NCBI GenBank assembly: GCA_043810355.1
Contig: JBDROB010000040.1
Span: 1 to 21,290 of the forward strand
DNA from: JAZDHV01 sp043810355
GTDB taxonomy: Archaea; Nanobdellota; Nanobdellia; Woesearchaeales; JAGVYU01
Direction of reading: 5' to 3'
DNA length: 21,290 nucleotides
Shown here: positions 6,761-13,629 of the stretch, piece by piece
How the letters are laid out: each line of letters begins with the position of its first letter
Numbering within the stretch: the first letter of the stretch is position 1
Translations under genes and position numbers: made by a program
Notes under the pieces: generated by a model
Database searches by the model: none
Told to the model about the DNA's origin: nothing
What the model saw: only the letters and a program-made list of their open reading frames with translations

Positions 6761-6776
6761 ATTTTATATATAAAAT
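6761..6776 (+). promoter_or_regulatory. TATA box for the acetyltransferase gene
   Basis: ATTTTATATATAAAAT is a perfect 16-bp palindrome centred about 26 bp upstream of the ATG at 6794. This is the standard distance for a leaderless archaeal transcript; no ribosome binding site is seen. Confidence 0.5.
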
Positions 6777-6793
6777 AATGAATTATTCTTAAT

Positions 6794-7288
6794 ATGGCAA
6801 AAGTTGAATTAAAAAAGCATCAAGTCAAGAACGCAAAAAGGCTGTTTGAGATACTCAGCAATCCAAATTTCATTTACTTCACTGCCTGCCCAAAATCAGT
6901 AAAATCAGAAGCAGAATGGCTAAAGGAATGCCCTAAAAAGAGCAAGATAAATCTTGAACATAATTTTGCCATATTTTATGATGGAAAATTAGTGGGTGGA
7001 TGCGGAATAAAGATTAATCAGCACAGGAAACATGAAGGAGAGATAGGATATTTTCTTGATGAGGCATATTGGGGCAAGGGCATTGTGCCAAAAGCAGTAA
7101 GAAAGCTTGAGAAAATCGGATTTGGGAAATTCAAATTGAAAAGGATAGAGATAATTATGAATCCAAAAAATAAGCCAAGTGAGAAAGTAGCTATAAAATG
7201 TGGATATAAAAAGGAAGGAATTAAGAAAAAAGCTTTAGAGACCAGAGGCAGGTATTATGATGCATATTTATATGCTAAGGTTAAATAA
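6794..7288 (+). CDS. GNAT-family N-acetyltransferase (RimJ/RimL-like)
   Basis: 164 residues with the GNAT fold of the Acetyltransf_3/RimJ-RimL type. It begins with a beta1-alpha1 region (VELKKHQVKNAKRLFEILS), a strand FAIFYDGKLVGGCGIKI, then IGYFLDEAYWGKGIVPKAVR, the acetyl-CoA pyrophosphate-binding motif A, where WGKGI replaces the usual Q/R-x-x-G-x-G/A. It ends with LKRIEIIMNPKNKPSEKVAIKCGYKKEG, the classic 'N..S..v..k.GF..eG' motif B. It transfers an acetyl group from acetyl-CoA to an amine, probably a protein N-terminus or small molecule; the substrate is not readable from sequence. It is transcribed alone from a promoter upstream, with a stand-alone convergent neighbour. Confidence 0.85.
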   Translation: MAKVELKKHQVKNAKRLFEILSNPNFIYFTACPKSVKSEAEWLKECPKKSKINLEHNFAIFYDGKLVGGCGIKINQHRKHEGEIGYFLDEAYWGKGIVPKAVRKLEKIGFGKFKLKRIEIIMNPKNKPSEKVAIKCGYKKEGIKKKALETRGRYYDAYLYAKVK

Positions 7289-7325
7289 TTGGTAAAATAA
7301 ATAATTTGATCCTTTCAGAAATCAG

Positions 7326-7724
7326 TCAGTTATTAAGTAACATCAATAAAACAGGAATAAATGACTTATACCCTGTTTCTTTTATTATTTCTTTAATCTT
7401 ATCCAATCTGTCAATATTAAGATAATATTTCCAGCCATGCAATCTCTTTTTCTTGAGAATTATCTTTTGTTTGACTAATGATTCAATTATTATCTTGATT
7501 TTATCTTTATTGATTTTAAGCCTTGAGAATTCTCTGTCATTTAATCCTTTTGTGAGATTATCAAGGTAAAGTGATCCTTTTCCAAAACATCCTGTTTTAA
7601 ATAGAGTCCTACATATAATTCTTGTTACAATTATATATTCACTTCTTTTTACTTTTGTCATTTTTGAAAGATTTTCAATATCTCTAGAAGGTTTTCGAAG
7701 TTTATAAATCTTTTCGTCGAGCAT
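7326..7724 (-). CDS. Winged-helix-like conserved hypothetical protein
   Basis: 132 residues. The middle contains CRTLFKTGCFGKGSLYLDNL, a segment with a Cys-Phe-Gly-Lys-Gly core, followed by ITKDK-like helix KINKDKIKIIIESLVKQKII and a basic strand-turn-strand LKKKRLHGWKYYLNIDRLDK, which together look like a winged helix-turn-helix. A hydrophobic tail (SFIPVLLMLLNN) ends it. The start at 7724 is chosen because a TATA-like TTATAAATA (minus strand, about 7748-7756) lies 25-30 bp upstream. It is divergent from another winged-helix gene, and an exact inverted repeat covers both promoters. Probably a DNA-binding regulator; I do not recognise a named family. Confidence 0.6.
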   Translation of the reverse strand: MLDEKIYKLRKPSRDIENLSKMTKVKRSEYIIVTRIICRTLFKTGCFGKGSLYLDNLTKGLNDREFSRLKINKDKIKIIIESLVKQKIILKKKRLHGWKYYLNIDRLDKIKEIIKETGYKSFIPVLLMLLNN

Positions 7725-7763
7725 TAGCCTTATAAGGTTAAAAAAATGTATTTATAAGGCTAA
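7724..7763. promoter_or_regulatory. Shared operator: 12-bp inverted repeat with an extra half-site
   Basis: TTAGCCTTATAA (7724-7735) and TTATAAGGCTAA (7752-7763) are exact reverse complements with 16 bp between. A third, one-mismatch half-site TTATAAGGTTAA lies at 7730-7741 and makes CCTTATAAGG (7728-7737) a perfect palindrome. The boxes overlap TATA-like elements of both divergent genes, so one bound protein could control both. Confidence 0.65.
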
Positions 7764-7803
7764 AATGAAAACATTTAAATATTCCATTACTTTCTTGGTT
7801 AAT

Positions 7804-8169
7804 ATGAAATCAATATTCCTAAAGAAACAAGAGGAGACTCCGAAAAATAAAGTGTTGGACTTTTTAATAACAAATTCTGAATTAGATTATTCTCTTAAAG
7901 AAATATCAAGATATTCTGGAGCTGGGTATTCAACAGTAAAATTATTGATGAAAAAACTATTAAAAGACAAATGGGTTATAGTTACTAGAAGAATATCAAA
8001 GATAAAATTGTATAAATTAAATGTGAATAATCCAGCTGTTAAGAAATTTATAGATTTTTACTGGGCTGTTATTGAGGAAGAAATAGGAGAAAGAGGAGTT
8101 ATAAAAGTTCGAGATAATGTGATTTCATGCTCTTCTGGATCTATTCCAATCTCTGCAAAGAATATATAA
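7804..8169 (+). CDS. Winged-helix transcriptional regulator
   Basis: A 121-residue protein if started at ATG 7804; an in-frame ATG at 7765 would give 134 residues but lies directly on the operator and only a few bases from the TATA-like box. TTTAAATA at about 7773-7780 lies 25-28 bp upstream of 7804, so the shorter form is preferred. It has TPKNKVLDFLITNSELDYSL, then KEISRYSGAGYSTVKLLMKK as the HTH (recognition helix STVKLLMKKLL), a wing VIVTRRISKIKLYKLN and NPAVKKFIDFYWAVIEEE. This 'NPAVKKF' style is common to small archaeal ArsR/MarR-like wHTH regulators. It ends 2 bp from the convergent orc1 gene. Likely binds the inverted repeat at 7724-7763; the target is inferred. Confidence 0.75.
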   Translation: MKSIFLKKQEETPKNKVLDFLITNSELDYSLKEISRYSGAGYSTVKLLMKKLLKDKWVIVTRRISKIKLYKLNVNNPAVKKFIDFYWAVIEEEIGERGVIKVRDNVISCSSGSIPISAKNI

Positions 8170-8171
8170 TT

Positions 8172-9251
8172 CTAGAAATCAGTCAGCTTCTTCTCATCGG
8201 CCTTGTCAGAGATTGTTACAATTGTTGTGTTGCCCATGTCACCTCCCTCTGTCTTTGTGACTTTTATGAAATTGTTGTCACTCAGCTTTTTTATCTTTCT
8301 CTGAAAAGTCTTGTAAGTGAGCAGGCCTCCTTTATCCTGATATGTCTTGAACAGATCACCAATCTTTGAACCTGAATTTTCTCTGATGATGCTCAAAACA
8401 GTCCTAGTAGAATCCTCAAGCTCAGAGCTCTGTTTGATCGAAAAGTCTGTCAACTTTCTTATTGCAGTCTCAGCATTCTCTTTTGTGATTTTCCTAGATG
8501 CAGAATCCTCAGCAGCAGTCCCAGCCTCTTTTAGAAGATAAATCCCAGTCCTAATATCCTTTCTCTCAAAAGCCTTATCTGATATCAATCTGAAAGCAGA
8601 ATCTTCAATCACATCAGGCACAAAAGCATAATTGACCCTTTGTTTTAAGATTCCAGATGTCTCTTCCTTGTTGTAAGAATTGAATTCTACTGTCTCAGGC
8701 ATAAGTCTTGATTTAACTCTCTCATCAAGGTCAATAAGCCATTGATGATAATTAGTGATAAGGATTATTGTCTTTCTATAGACCTCTTCTAGGATTGTAT
8801 AAAGGAAATCAAAATCTTCGAGCTTATCAACCTCGTCAAATGCAAAAACAACAGATTTCTTGTTAAGGATCTGCTTTATTATTTTGAATAATTCCTCTGT
8901 CTTCTTGTTTTGGGTGAATTTATAGCCTAATTGCTCGCAGAGATCCACAAAAATCTTGTAAGTTGAATTCTTCTGCCAGCAATTGACATATATAACAAAT
9001 ATGTCATCTGTCTCATATTCAATCTCCTGGAAAAGATGCTTGATAGCAACAGTCTTGCCAATTCCAGGAGGACCAAATACCAGAAGACTCTTACCATTCC
9101 TTTTCTGAAAAAGAGGCTTGATGCAGGATGCAATATACTGCTTTTGATATTCCCTATAAGGGACTTCTTTTGGAATATAATCAAAGCTAAGAGCTATCTC
9201 ATTCTTGAACAATGACTCATCTGCACCAAGAATATTGCTAAAGATTCCCAT
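8172..9251 (-). CDS. cdc6: Orc1/Cdc6 replication initiator (AAA+ ATPase)
   Basis: 359 residues, a typical length. This AAA+ protein binds the replication origin and loads the MCM helicase. It shows Walker A GPPGIGKT (60-67), Walker B VVFAFDEVD (134-142), a sensor 1 region IILITNYHQWL (about 162-172), ERVKSRL with the arginine finger region, and the sensor 2 arginine in RKDIRTGIYLLKEA. The C-terminal part (about 280-359: TRTVLSIIRENSG to the end) is the winged helix that recognises origin DNA. ATG at 9251 has a minus-strand TATA-like TATATAAATAAAG about 22-30 bp upstream. The divergent neighbour is a metallophosphoesterase; no origin recognition boxes are evident in the 93-bp gap. Confidence 0.94.
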   Translation of the reverse strand: MGIFSNILGADESLFKNEIALSFDYIPKEVPYREYQKQYIASCIKPLFQKRNGKSLLVFGPPGIGKTVAIKHLFQEIEYETDDIFVIYVNCWQKNSTYKIFVDLCEQLGYKFTQNKKTEELFKIIKQILNKKSVVFAFDEVDKLEDFDFLYTILEEVYRKTIILITNYHQWLIDLDERVKSRLMPETVEFNSYNKEETSGILKQRVNYAFVPDVIEDSAFRLISDKAFERKDIRTGIYLLKEAGTAAEDSASRKITKENAETAIRKLTDFSIKQSSELEDSTRTVLSIIRENSGSKIGDLFKTYQDKGGLLTYKTFQRKIKKLSDNNFIKVTKTEGGDMGNTTIVTISDKADEKKLTDF

Positions 9252-9344
9252 ACTAATACGGAAGAGTTCTTTATTTATATATTTTGTTGTGAACTAGCAA
9301 ATTATACACAAAATTTTTAAATTGAGTAATCTTATACATGATTT

Positions 9345-10001
9345 ATGGCAAAGGAAAAGAAAAAATCAAAAGTTGAAAAAAATCTGAAAGAGAAGAAACT
9401 TAGGATATTGGCTTCTGGAGACATTCATGGAGACACTTCTCTAGTCAAGAAACTTGCTGAGAGAGCTAAAAAAGAGAATGTTGATCTAGTGATTCTATGC
9501 GGGGACATAACCAATTTTGAGCAGAGCACAAAAGACCTGATTGGGCCATTCAAGAAAAACAACCAGAAAGTGCTCCTGATACCAGGCAATCATGAAACAT
9601 TTGCTACAGCTGACTTTTTAGCAGAATTATATGGGATAAAGAATATCCATGGCTATTCAGTAAGGTACACTGATGTTGGGATATTTGGATGCGGCGGAGC
9701 CAATATTGGGATAAATCAATTAGATGAAAAAGAGATATATGACACATTAAAAAAAGGATTTGACAAGATAAGCTACTTAAAAAAGAGAATAATGGTCACA
9801 CATGTTCATCCAACTGATTCAAAGATTGAATCTTTCACACAATTGTTTCCTGGAAGCAAAGGTGTAAAGAGAGCAATTGACAAGTTTAAGCCAGACCTTT
9901 TACTTTGTTCACATGTGCATGAGGCAGAAGGCATTGAAGAAGTCATTGGCAAGACTAAGGTTATGAATGTTGGGAAAAAAGGAAAGATAATTGAGCTTTG
10001 A
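9345..10001 (+). CDS. Calcineurin-like metallophosphoesterase
   Basis: 218 residues. A lysine-rich head (MAKEKKKSKVEKNLKEKK) precedes the fold. The five metal-site motifs are in order: GDIHGD (25-30), CGDIT (52-56), GNHET (81-85), THVHP and SHVHEAEG, all with their metal-ligating Asp, Asn and His. It therefore is a two-metal phosphoesterase acting on a phosphomonoester or diester; the substrate cannot be read from sequence. The compact form without extra domains resembles archaeal YfcE/MJ-type stand-alone phosphoesterases. TATA-like TTTTTAAATTG lies about 25-35 bp upstream. It is followed by the convergent rtcB with a 21-bp gap. Confidence 0.88.
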   Translation: MAKEKKKSKVEKNLKEKKLRILASGDIHGDTSLVKKLAERAKKENVDLVILCGDITNFEQSTKDLIGPFKKNNQKVLLIPGNHETFATADFLAELYGIKNIHGYSVRYTDVGIFGCGGANIGINQLDEKEIYDTLKKGFDKISYLKKRIMVTHVHPTDSKIESFTQLFPGSKGVKRAIDKFKPDLLLCSHVHEAEGIEEVIGKTKVMNVGKKGKIIEL

Positions 10002-10022
10002 TTATTTCTATAATAAATAATT

Positions 10023-11435
10023 CTAACCTTTTACAACACCAAGCGGAATCAGTTTAGCGACTTTAGTGGAGAGGCCGGCTTTTACAGTCGACTCAACAAC
10101 CTCATCAACATCTTTGTAAGCCTTTGGAGCCTCTTCTGCAAGGACAATCCATGAGGTTGCCTTGCTAGCAATGCCTTTTTCAAGCAATTCTTTTGAAATC
10201 TGCTCTCCTCTGAAAGTGCTGATAGCCTTATTCCTTGACATTGCCCTTCCTGCACCATGGGCAGATGAGCCGAATGATTTTTTCATTGCCTCTTCTGTTC
10301 CTTTAAGAATATAAGATGAAGTTCCCATTGAGCCAGGCAAAAGCACTGGGATTCCTGGAAAAGCCCTTGTCGCACCTTTCCTGTGGACTAATATCTCTTT
10401 CTTTTCACCTTCAACCTCATGGATCTCTTTTTTCACAACATTGTGGCAGAGTCCATAAAGAGTATACATCTCCATCTCCTGCCATTTCTTGTTGAAAACC
10501 TGCTCAAAACTTTCCCTGATCCAGTGAGTCATGACCCATCTGTTTACAAATGAGTAATTTACAGCACATACCATTGCAGCCCAATAATCCTTTCCTTCTT
10601 TTGAATTAATAGGTGCACATGCCAATTGCCTGTCTGGCAGCTTAATATTATATTTTTTTACTGCCTCTTCCTGTACCTTAAGATAGTCAGTTGCAATCTG
10701 ATGGCCAAAACCCCTGCTGCCACAGTGAATCATCAACAAGACCTGACCTTTATTAGTTATTCCCCATTCTTTTGCAGTCTTTTTATCAAAGATATCTCCA
10801 ACTGCTTGGATCTCCAAAAAATGGTTACCTGCACCTAATGTTCCTAGCTGAGCTTTTCCCCTTTTCTTGGCCAAATCAGATACTTTAGAAGGATCAGCAC
10901 CTTTCATGCACCCATCTTCCTCTATCCTTGGGATGTCTTCCTTGACACCATAACCATTTTCAACAGCCCAATTAACACCTTTAACCATCACTTCATCGAG
11001 CTGTTTTGGATCTAATCTTAATTTTCCTTTTGAACCAACACCACAAGGGATATTATTGAAAATTGTCTTTATCAGCTCATCTTTTTTCTCATCAATATCC
11101 TTGACAGTAAGATTAGTCCTGATCACATTGATTCCACAATTAATATCAAATCCGCAAAGCCCTGCAGAGATGACTCCATCTTCCATGTCAAATGCAGCAA
11201 CAGAACCCATTGGAAGACCGTAGCCGAAATGCGCATCAGGCATAGCCAAGACTGGATTGATTATTCCAGGCATCATAGCAACATTTGTCAATTGCATGAT
11301 TGCATCATCTTCAATTCCTTCAAGGACTTTCTTATTTGCGATGATTACTCCATCCACATTCATCCCTTTTCTAGCAGATTTTGGGAGTTTCCATGTATAA
11401 TCATCGACTTTCTCAAGTTTTTCTTTATATGTCAT
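10023..11435 (-). CDS. rtcB: RNA-splicing ligase RtcB (tRNA splicing / RNA repair ligase)
   Basis: 470 residues. RtcB joins 2',3'-cyclic phosphate or 3'-phosphate RNA ends to 5'-OH ends with GTP and Mn2+, and is the archaeal tRNA exon ligase. The metal and catalytic residues are all visible: MPDAHFGYG (65-73), GFDINCGI (95-102, with D97 and C100), GAGNHF (H205), IHCGSRGFGH (H237), CHNVV (H331) and SSAHGAGRAMSR (391-400's region, H393 being the guanylylated histidine). Spacing matches the Pyrococcus enzyme closely, but no intein is present here. It lies 45 bp downstream of archease on the same strand; archease activates RtcB, so the two form a functional operon. ATG at 11435. Confidence 0.97.
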   Translation of the reverse strand: MTYKEKLEKVDDYTWKLPKSARKGMNVDGVIIANKKVLEGIEDDAIMQLTNVAMMPGIINPVLAMPDAHFGYGLPMGSVAAFDMEDGVISAGLCGFDINCGINVIRTNLTVKDIDEKKDELIKTIFNNIPCGVGSKGKLRLDPKQLDEVMVKGVNWAVENGYGVKEDIPRIEEDGCMKGADPSKVSDLAKKRGKAQLGTLGAGNHFLEIQAVGDIFDKKTAKEWGITNKGQVLLMIHCGSRGFGHQIATDYLKVQEEAVKKYNIKLPDRQLACAPINSKEGKDYWAAMVCAVNYSFVNRWVMTHWIRESFEQVFNKKWQEMEMYTLYGLCHNVVKKEIHEVEGEKKEILVHRKGATRAFPGIPVLLPGSMGTSSYILKGTEEAMKKSFGSSAHGAGRAMSRNKAISTFRGEQISKELLEKGIASKATSWIVLAEEAPKAYKDVDEVVESTVKAGLSTKVAKLIPLGVVKG

Positions 11436-11480
11436 AGTAAGAAGTAGATTTTAATGAGTTTAAATAATTTTGGTTAATTT

Positions 11481-11915
11481 TTAGATATCAACACTAAACA
11501 TTGCAGTATATCCTTTTTTTGTCTTTTCCAACTTAAATTTGTATAAAGTAGTAGATTTTACAACAACATTTCCTATCTCTGGAGAGATTGGCTGGCCAAA
11601 AACCTTTGCTTTAAGTTTATTCTCATCGATCTGTTCAATAACAAATTTAGAATAAAACATCTCTTCAGTGTCGACCAATGCAATGAGCTCATTAAGCCAG
11701 TTGAAAAAAAGGTCTTCTGCATCTTTTCCTTTTATATACAAAATGTTCTGCTTTTTTGGCTTGACCTTATCAATCTTGCACATCAAGGTGAAAAGGGCTA
11801 AAGCTGAGTTCTCAAAGACCTCTTTTAAGTCTTTACCATATGCTTCAAAAAGCACATCTGATGTTAAATCATCTATCTGCTTGAATCTCATATGAGGATT
11901 GATATGATTATCCAT
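11481..11915 (-). CDS. Archease, RtcB activator (divergent sequence)
   Basis: 144 residues if started at the ATG at 11915; ATG at 11891 is also possible. A longer frame to 11996 exists but would overlap the divergent gene and gives an atypical length. TTAAAT on the minus strand at about 11936-11941 fits a leaderless start at 11915. Archease promotes RtcB guanylylation and turnover. Family features: DLTSDVLFEAYGKDLKEVFE (compare HTADVG...G..LEEAFE), NSALALFTLM, FFNWLNELIALVDTEEMFYS (compare NWLNELIFLHDTEG) and a terminal FSVDI with the metal-binding Asp retained. The usual His before TAD is Leu here, and the His in 'ITYH' is replaced too. Lies 45 bp upstream of rtcB. Confidence 0.85.
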   Translation of the reverse strand: MDNHINPHMRFKQIDDLTSDVLFEAYGKDLKEVFENSALALFTLMCKIDKVKPKKQNILYIKGKDAEDLFFNWLNELIALVDTEEMFYSKFVIEQIDENKLKAKVFGQPISPEIGNVVVKSTTLYKFKLEKTKKGYTAMFSVDI

Positions 11916-11983
11916 ATAAAAAATTAACTGATTTAAGTGAAGAATTCTGATAATGTTTTTAAATCTGGATTCATTTCTATCTG

Positions 11984-12841
11984 ATGGAAATGTCAAGTCA
12001 AAGAGATATTAGAGAATTGGGTGAAGCAAGAGAAGGTTTAGTAATTGCAAGAAGCAAGGGCATTATAGTTATTAAGACCAAAGATCAATCCAGGTTCTGG
12101 ACAAGGAAAAACTTCGGTTTAAGACTAAATATAGGCCATCCTGTATTATTTAGAGAAGGGGAAGGTAGATTGGGAGAACCAGAAATCAGTGATATCAGGA
12201 TTGATCCTAGTAGGATTCCAAGGGAATTAATGTCAGGAACTATTGAACATGTAAGCTTAGAGCATTGTTGTGGAGTGATTCATGGAGATAATGGGATGGT
12301 TGTTGGTTTCCCATTTGATTCAATAGCTGGACCATTTGCTTTAAAGGAAGGAGAAAAAGTATCTTATTATCTATCATGCAGGCAGAAAGGGATCAGGTCT
12401 TATGGCATCACTTCGCCTGAAGATGCTAATTTTATAAGATGCACTGTGTTTTATTGGGGAAAAGAATATGCGGATCTTACTTTAGGCCAAGGCCAAGGGT
12501 TTAAAACCTCATACAAACCTAAAGGCAGAATAAGGTTTAAAAGAAATCAGCCCATCATGGTGCGGTTTAAACATAGAGTGCCTGATCCTGATAATATTGA
12601 ACGTATTATCATAGATGAGCAACAAATCCCTTATAATCTAATGAAAGGAAGAGTTGAGTATTATAATTCAGCTAGGGGATTTGGGACTATATTTGATAAC
12701 TCAAGAATAGAGCTGTATTTCCATGTAAATGAGGTTGATCCTAGTCTAAATCCTTCAACAGGACAATATGTAACTTACTATGCCCATATTGATAAATATG
12801 GACTAAGCGCAATAAGAATAAGAGAAGCTAGGATGCTTTAA
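11984..12841 (+). CDS. Four-unit OB/cold-shock-like nucleic-acid-binding protein
   Basis: 285 residues, soluble, basic, no membrane segment. Four successive beta-rich units can be traced at about 17-73, 83-142, 150-210 and 220-281. The last is a clear cold-shock domain: GRVEYYNSARGFGTIFDN, LYFHVNEV, GQYVTYYAHI and YGLSAIRI, matching the RNP1 (KGFGFI) and RNP2 (VFFH) positions of CSD proteins. Units 1-2 and 3-4 share the linker DPSRIPRELMSG / DEQQIPYNLMKG, so the protein seems to be a doubled two-domain unit. It likely binds single-stranded RNA or DNA. TATA-like TTTTTAAATC about 20-31 bp upstream supports the ATG at 11984 (or 11990). Divergent to archease. No named family recognised. Confidence 0.7.
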   Translation: MEMSSQRDIRELGEAREGLVIARSKGIIVIKTKDQSRFWTRKNFGLRLNIGHPVLFREGEGRLGEPEISDIRIDPSRIPRELMSGTIEHVSLEHCCGVIHGDNGMVVGFPFDSIAGPFALKEGEKVSYYLSCRQKGIRSYGITSPEDANFIRCTVFYWGKEYADLTLGQGQGFKTSYKPKGRIRFKRNQPIMVRFKHRVPDPDNIERIIIDEQQIPYNLMKGRVEYYNSARGFGTIFDNSRIELYFHVNEVDPSLNPSTGQYVTYYAHIDKYGLSAIRIREARML

Positions 12842-12845
12842 ATAT

Positions 12846-13202
12846 TCAATACTCAATTATCTGAACTTTGTCAGAGAAATCTATTCTTTTTTTCTTCTCT
12901 GGAATCTCAGAAGTCTCTGCTTCATCTAGTAAAGAAGATGCAGTTGGTTCAGATGAAGAGCTCGGAGCAGGGGAAGAATTGCTATCAAAAGATCCGAACA
13001 TGTTTACAAAAGCATTTCCAGAAGATTGTGAACTAGGTCGTGTATTTTGGGATAAAGGTTCAGACGAATCAGAGAAGATGTCCCTGTTGCTGATAAGGTC
13101 ATTTGCTGGCTCACTAGATTCACCAATCAAATGATTCAAAAGCCTTATAACTTTCCTGATCTCTTCATGGGAATCCTCTTTTGTGTCAATTGTTATCTTC
13201 AT
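12846..13202 (-). CDS. Small conserved archaeal protein with Ser-rich linker
   Basis: 118 residues. It opens MKITIDTKEDSHEEIRKVIR then LLNHLIGE, a strand plus amphipathic helix, and closes with KKKRIDFSDKVQIIEY. Between these lies a Ser/Pro/Glu-rich, probably disordered, stretch with a short NMFGSF island. The opening 'MKITIDTKxDSxEEIRK' and the closing 'IIEY' are familiar from small DPANN proteins, but no function is known to me. It is the third gene of a minus-strand operon after two pilin-like proteins, 34 bp downstream of the previous gene. Confidence 0.65.
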   Translation of the reverse strand: MKITIDTKEDSHEEIRKVIRLLNHLIGESSEPANDLISNRDIFSDSSEPLSQNTRPSSQSSGNAFVNMFGSFDSNSSPAPSSSSEPTASSLLDEAETSEIPEKKKRIDFSDKVQIIEY

Positions 13203-13236
13203 AAGACCTCTTTTTCTTTGGAATTATTAAATTTTA

Positions 13237-13626
13237 TCATTTTTTCCAATAATACACCTTGAGAATAGTCATATTCTGGTGGGAGATGTTTCCAGTGAAC
13301 ATTAGTGAATCAACAATAATCCTTTTATCAGGCAGATCTAAAATCCTTGCATTAGGATTGTCAGTTATCAATGCAGAAAATTCATAGTCAATTGGGATCT
13401 CGTCAGCAATCAGATTATTCACGCAAAGTGCATCTTTCTGCACAACACAAGAGGACAGATTTTTGTTATCATACATCCCACTAAGAAAATAAAGGGTTTT
13501 TGGATTAGACAATCTTGCAGAATAATTTGGGATAATATATATGACAAAGATAAATGTGATCACTATGGCAATGACAACTTCCATTGTCCTTACATAACCT
13601 CTTTTGTTTCTAATCATCTTATTCAA
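13237..13626 (-). CDS. Pilin-like membrane-anchored protein (129 aa)
   Basis: N-terminus NKMIRNKRGYVRTMEVVIAI followed by VITFIFVIYIIP is a short basic head, a KRG motif, a Glu and one hydrophobic helix, which is the layout of class III (type IV pilin-like) signal peptides cut by prepilin peptidases. The Glu is at +6 from the Gly, one off the usual +5, so processing is not certain. The rest is a soluble extracellular domain with two cysteines (SSCVVQKDALCVNN), probably a disulfide. It ends with KVYYWKK. The gene starts 3 bp after the stop of the larger pilin-like gene and precedes the Ser-rich small protein; a pseudopilin or surface complex subunit is likely. Confidence 0.6.
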   Translation of the reverse strand: MNKMIRNKRGYVRTMEVVIAIVITFIFVIYIIPNYSARLSNPKTLYFLSGMYDNKNLSSCVVQKDALCVNNLIADEIPIDYEFSALITDNPNARILDLPDKRIIVDSLMFTGNISHQNMTILKVYYWKK

Positions 13627-13629
13627 TCT

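Noticed and set aside
11916..11996. Upstream extension of archease to ATG 11996
   Set aside because: It would add 27 atypical residues, overlap the divergent gene start and remove its promoter; the ATG at 11915 gives normal family length.
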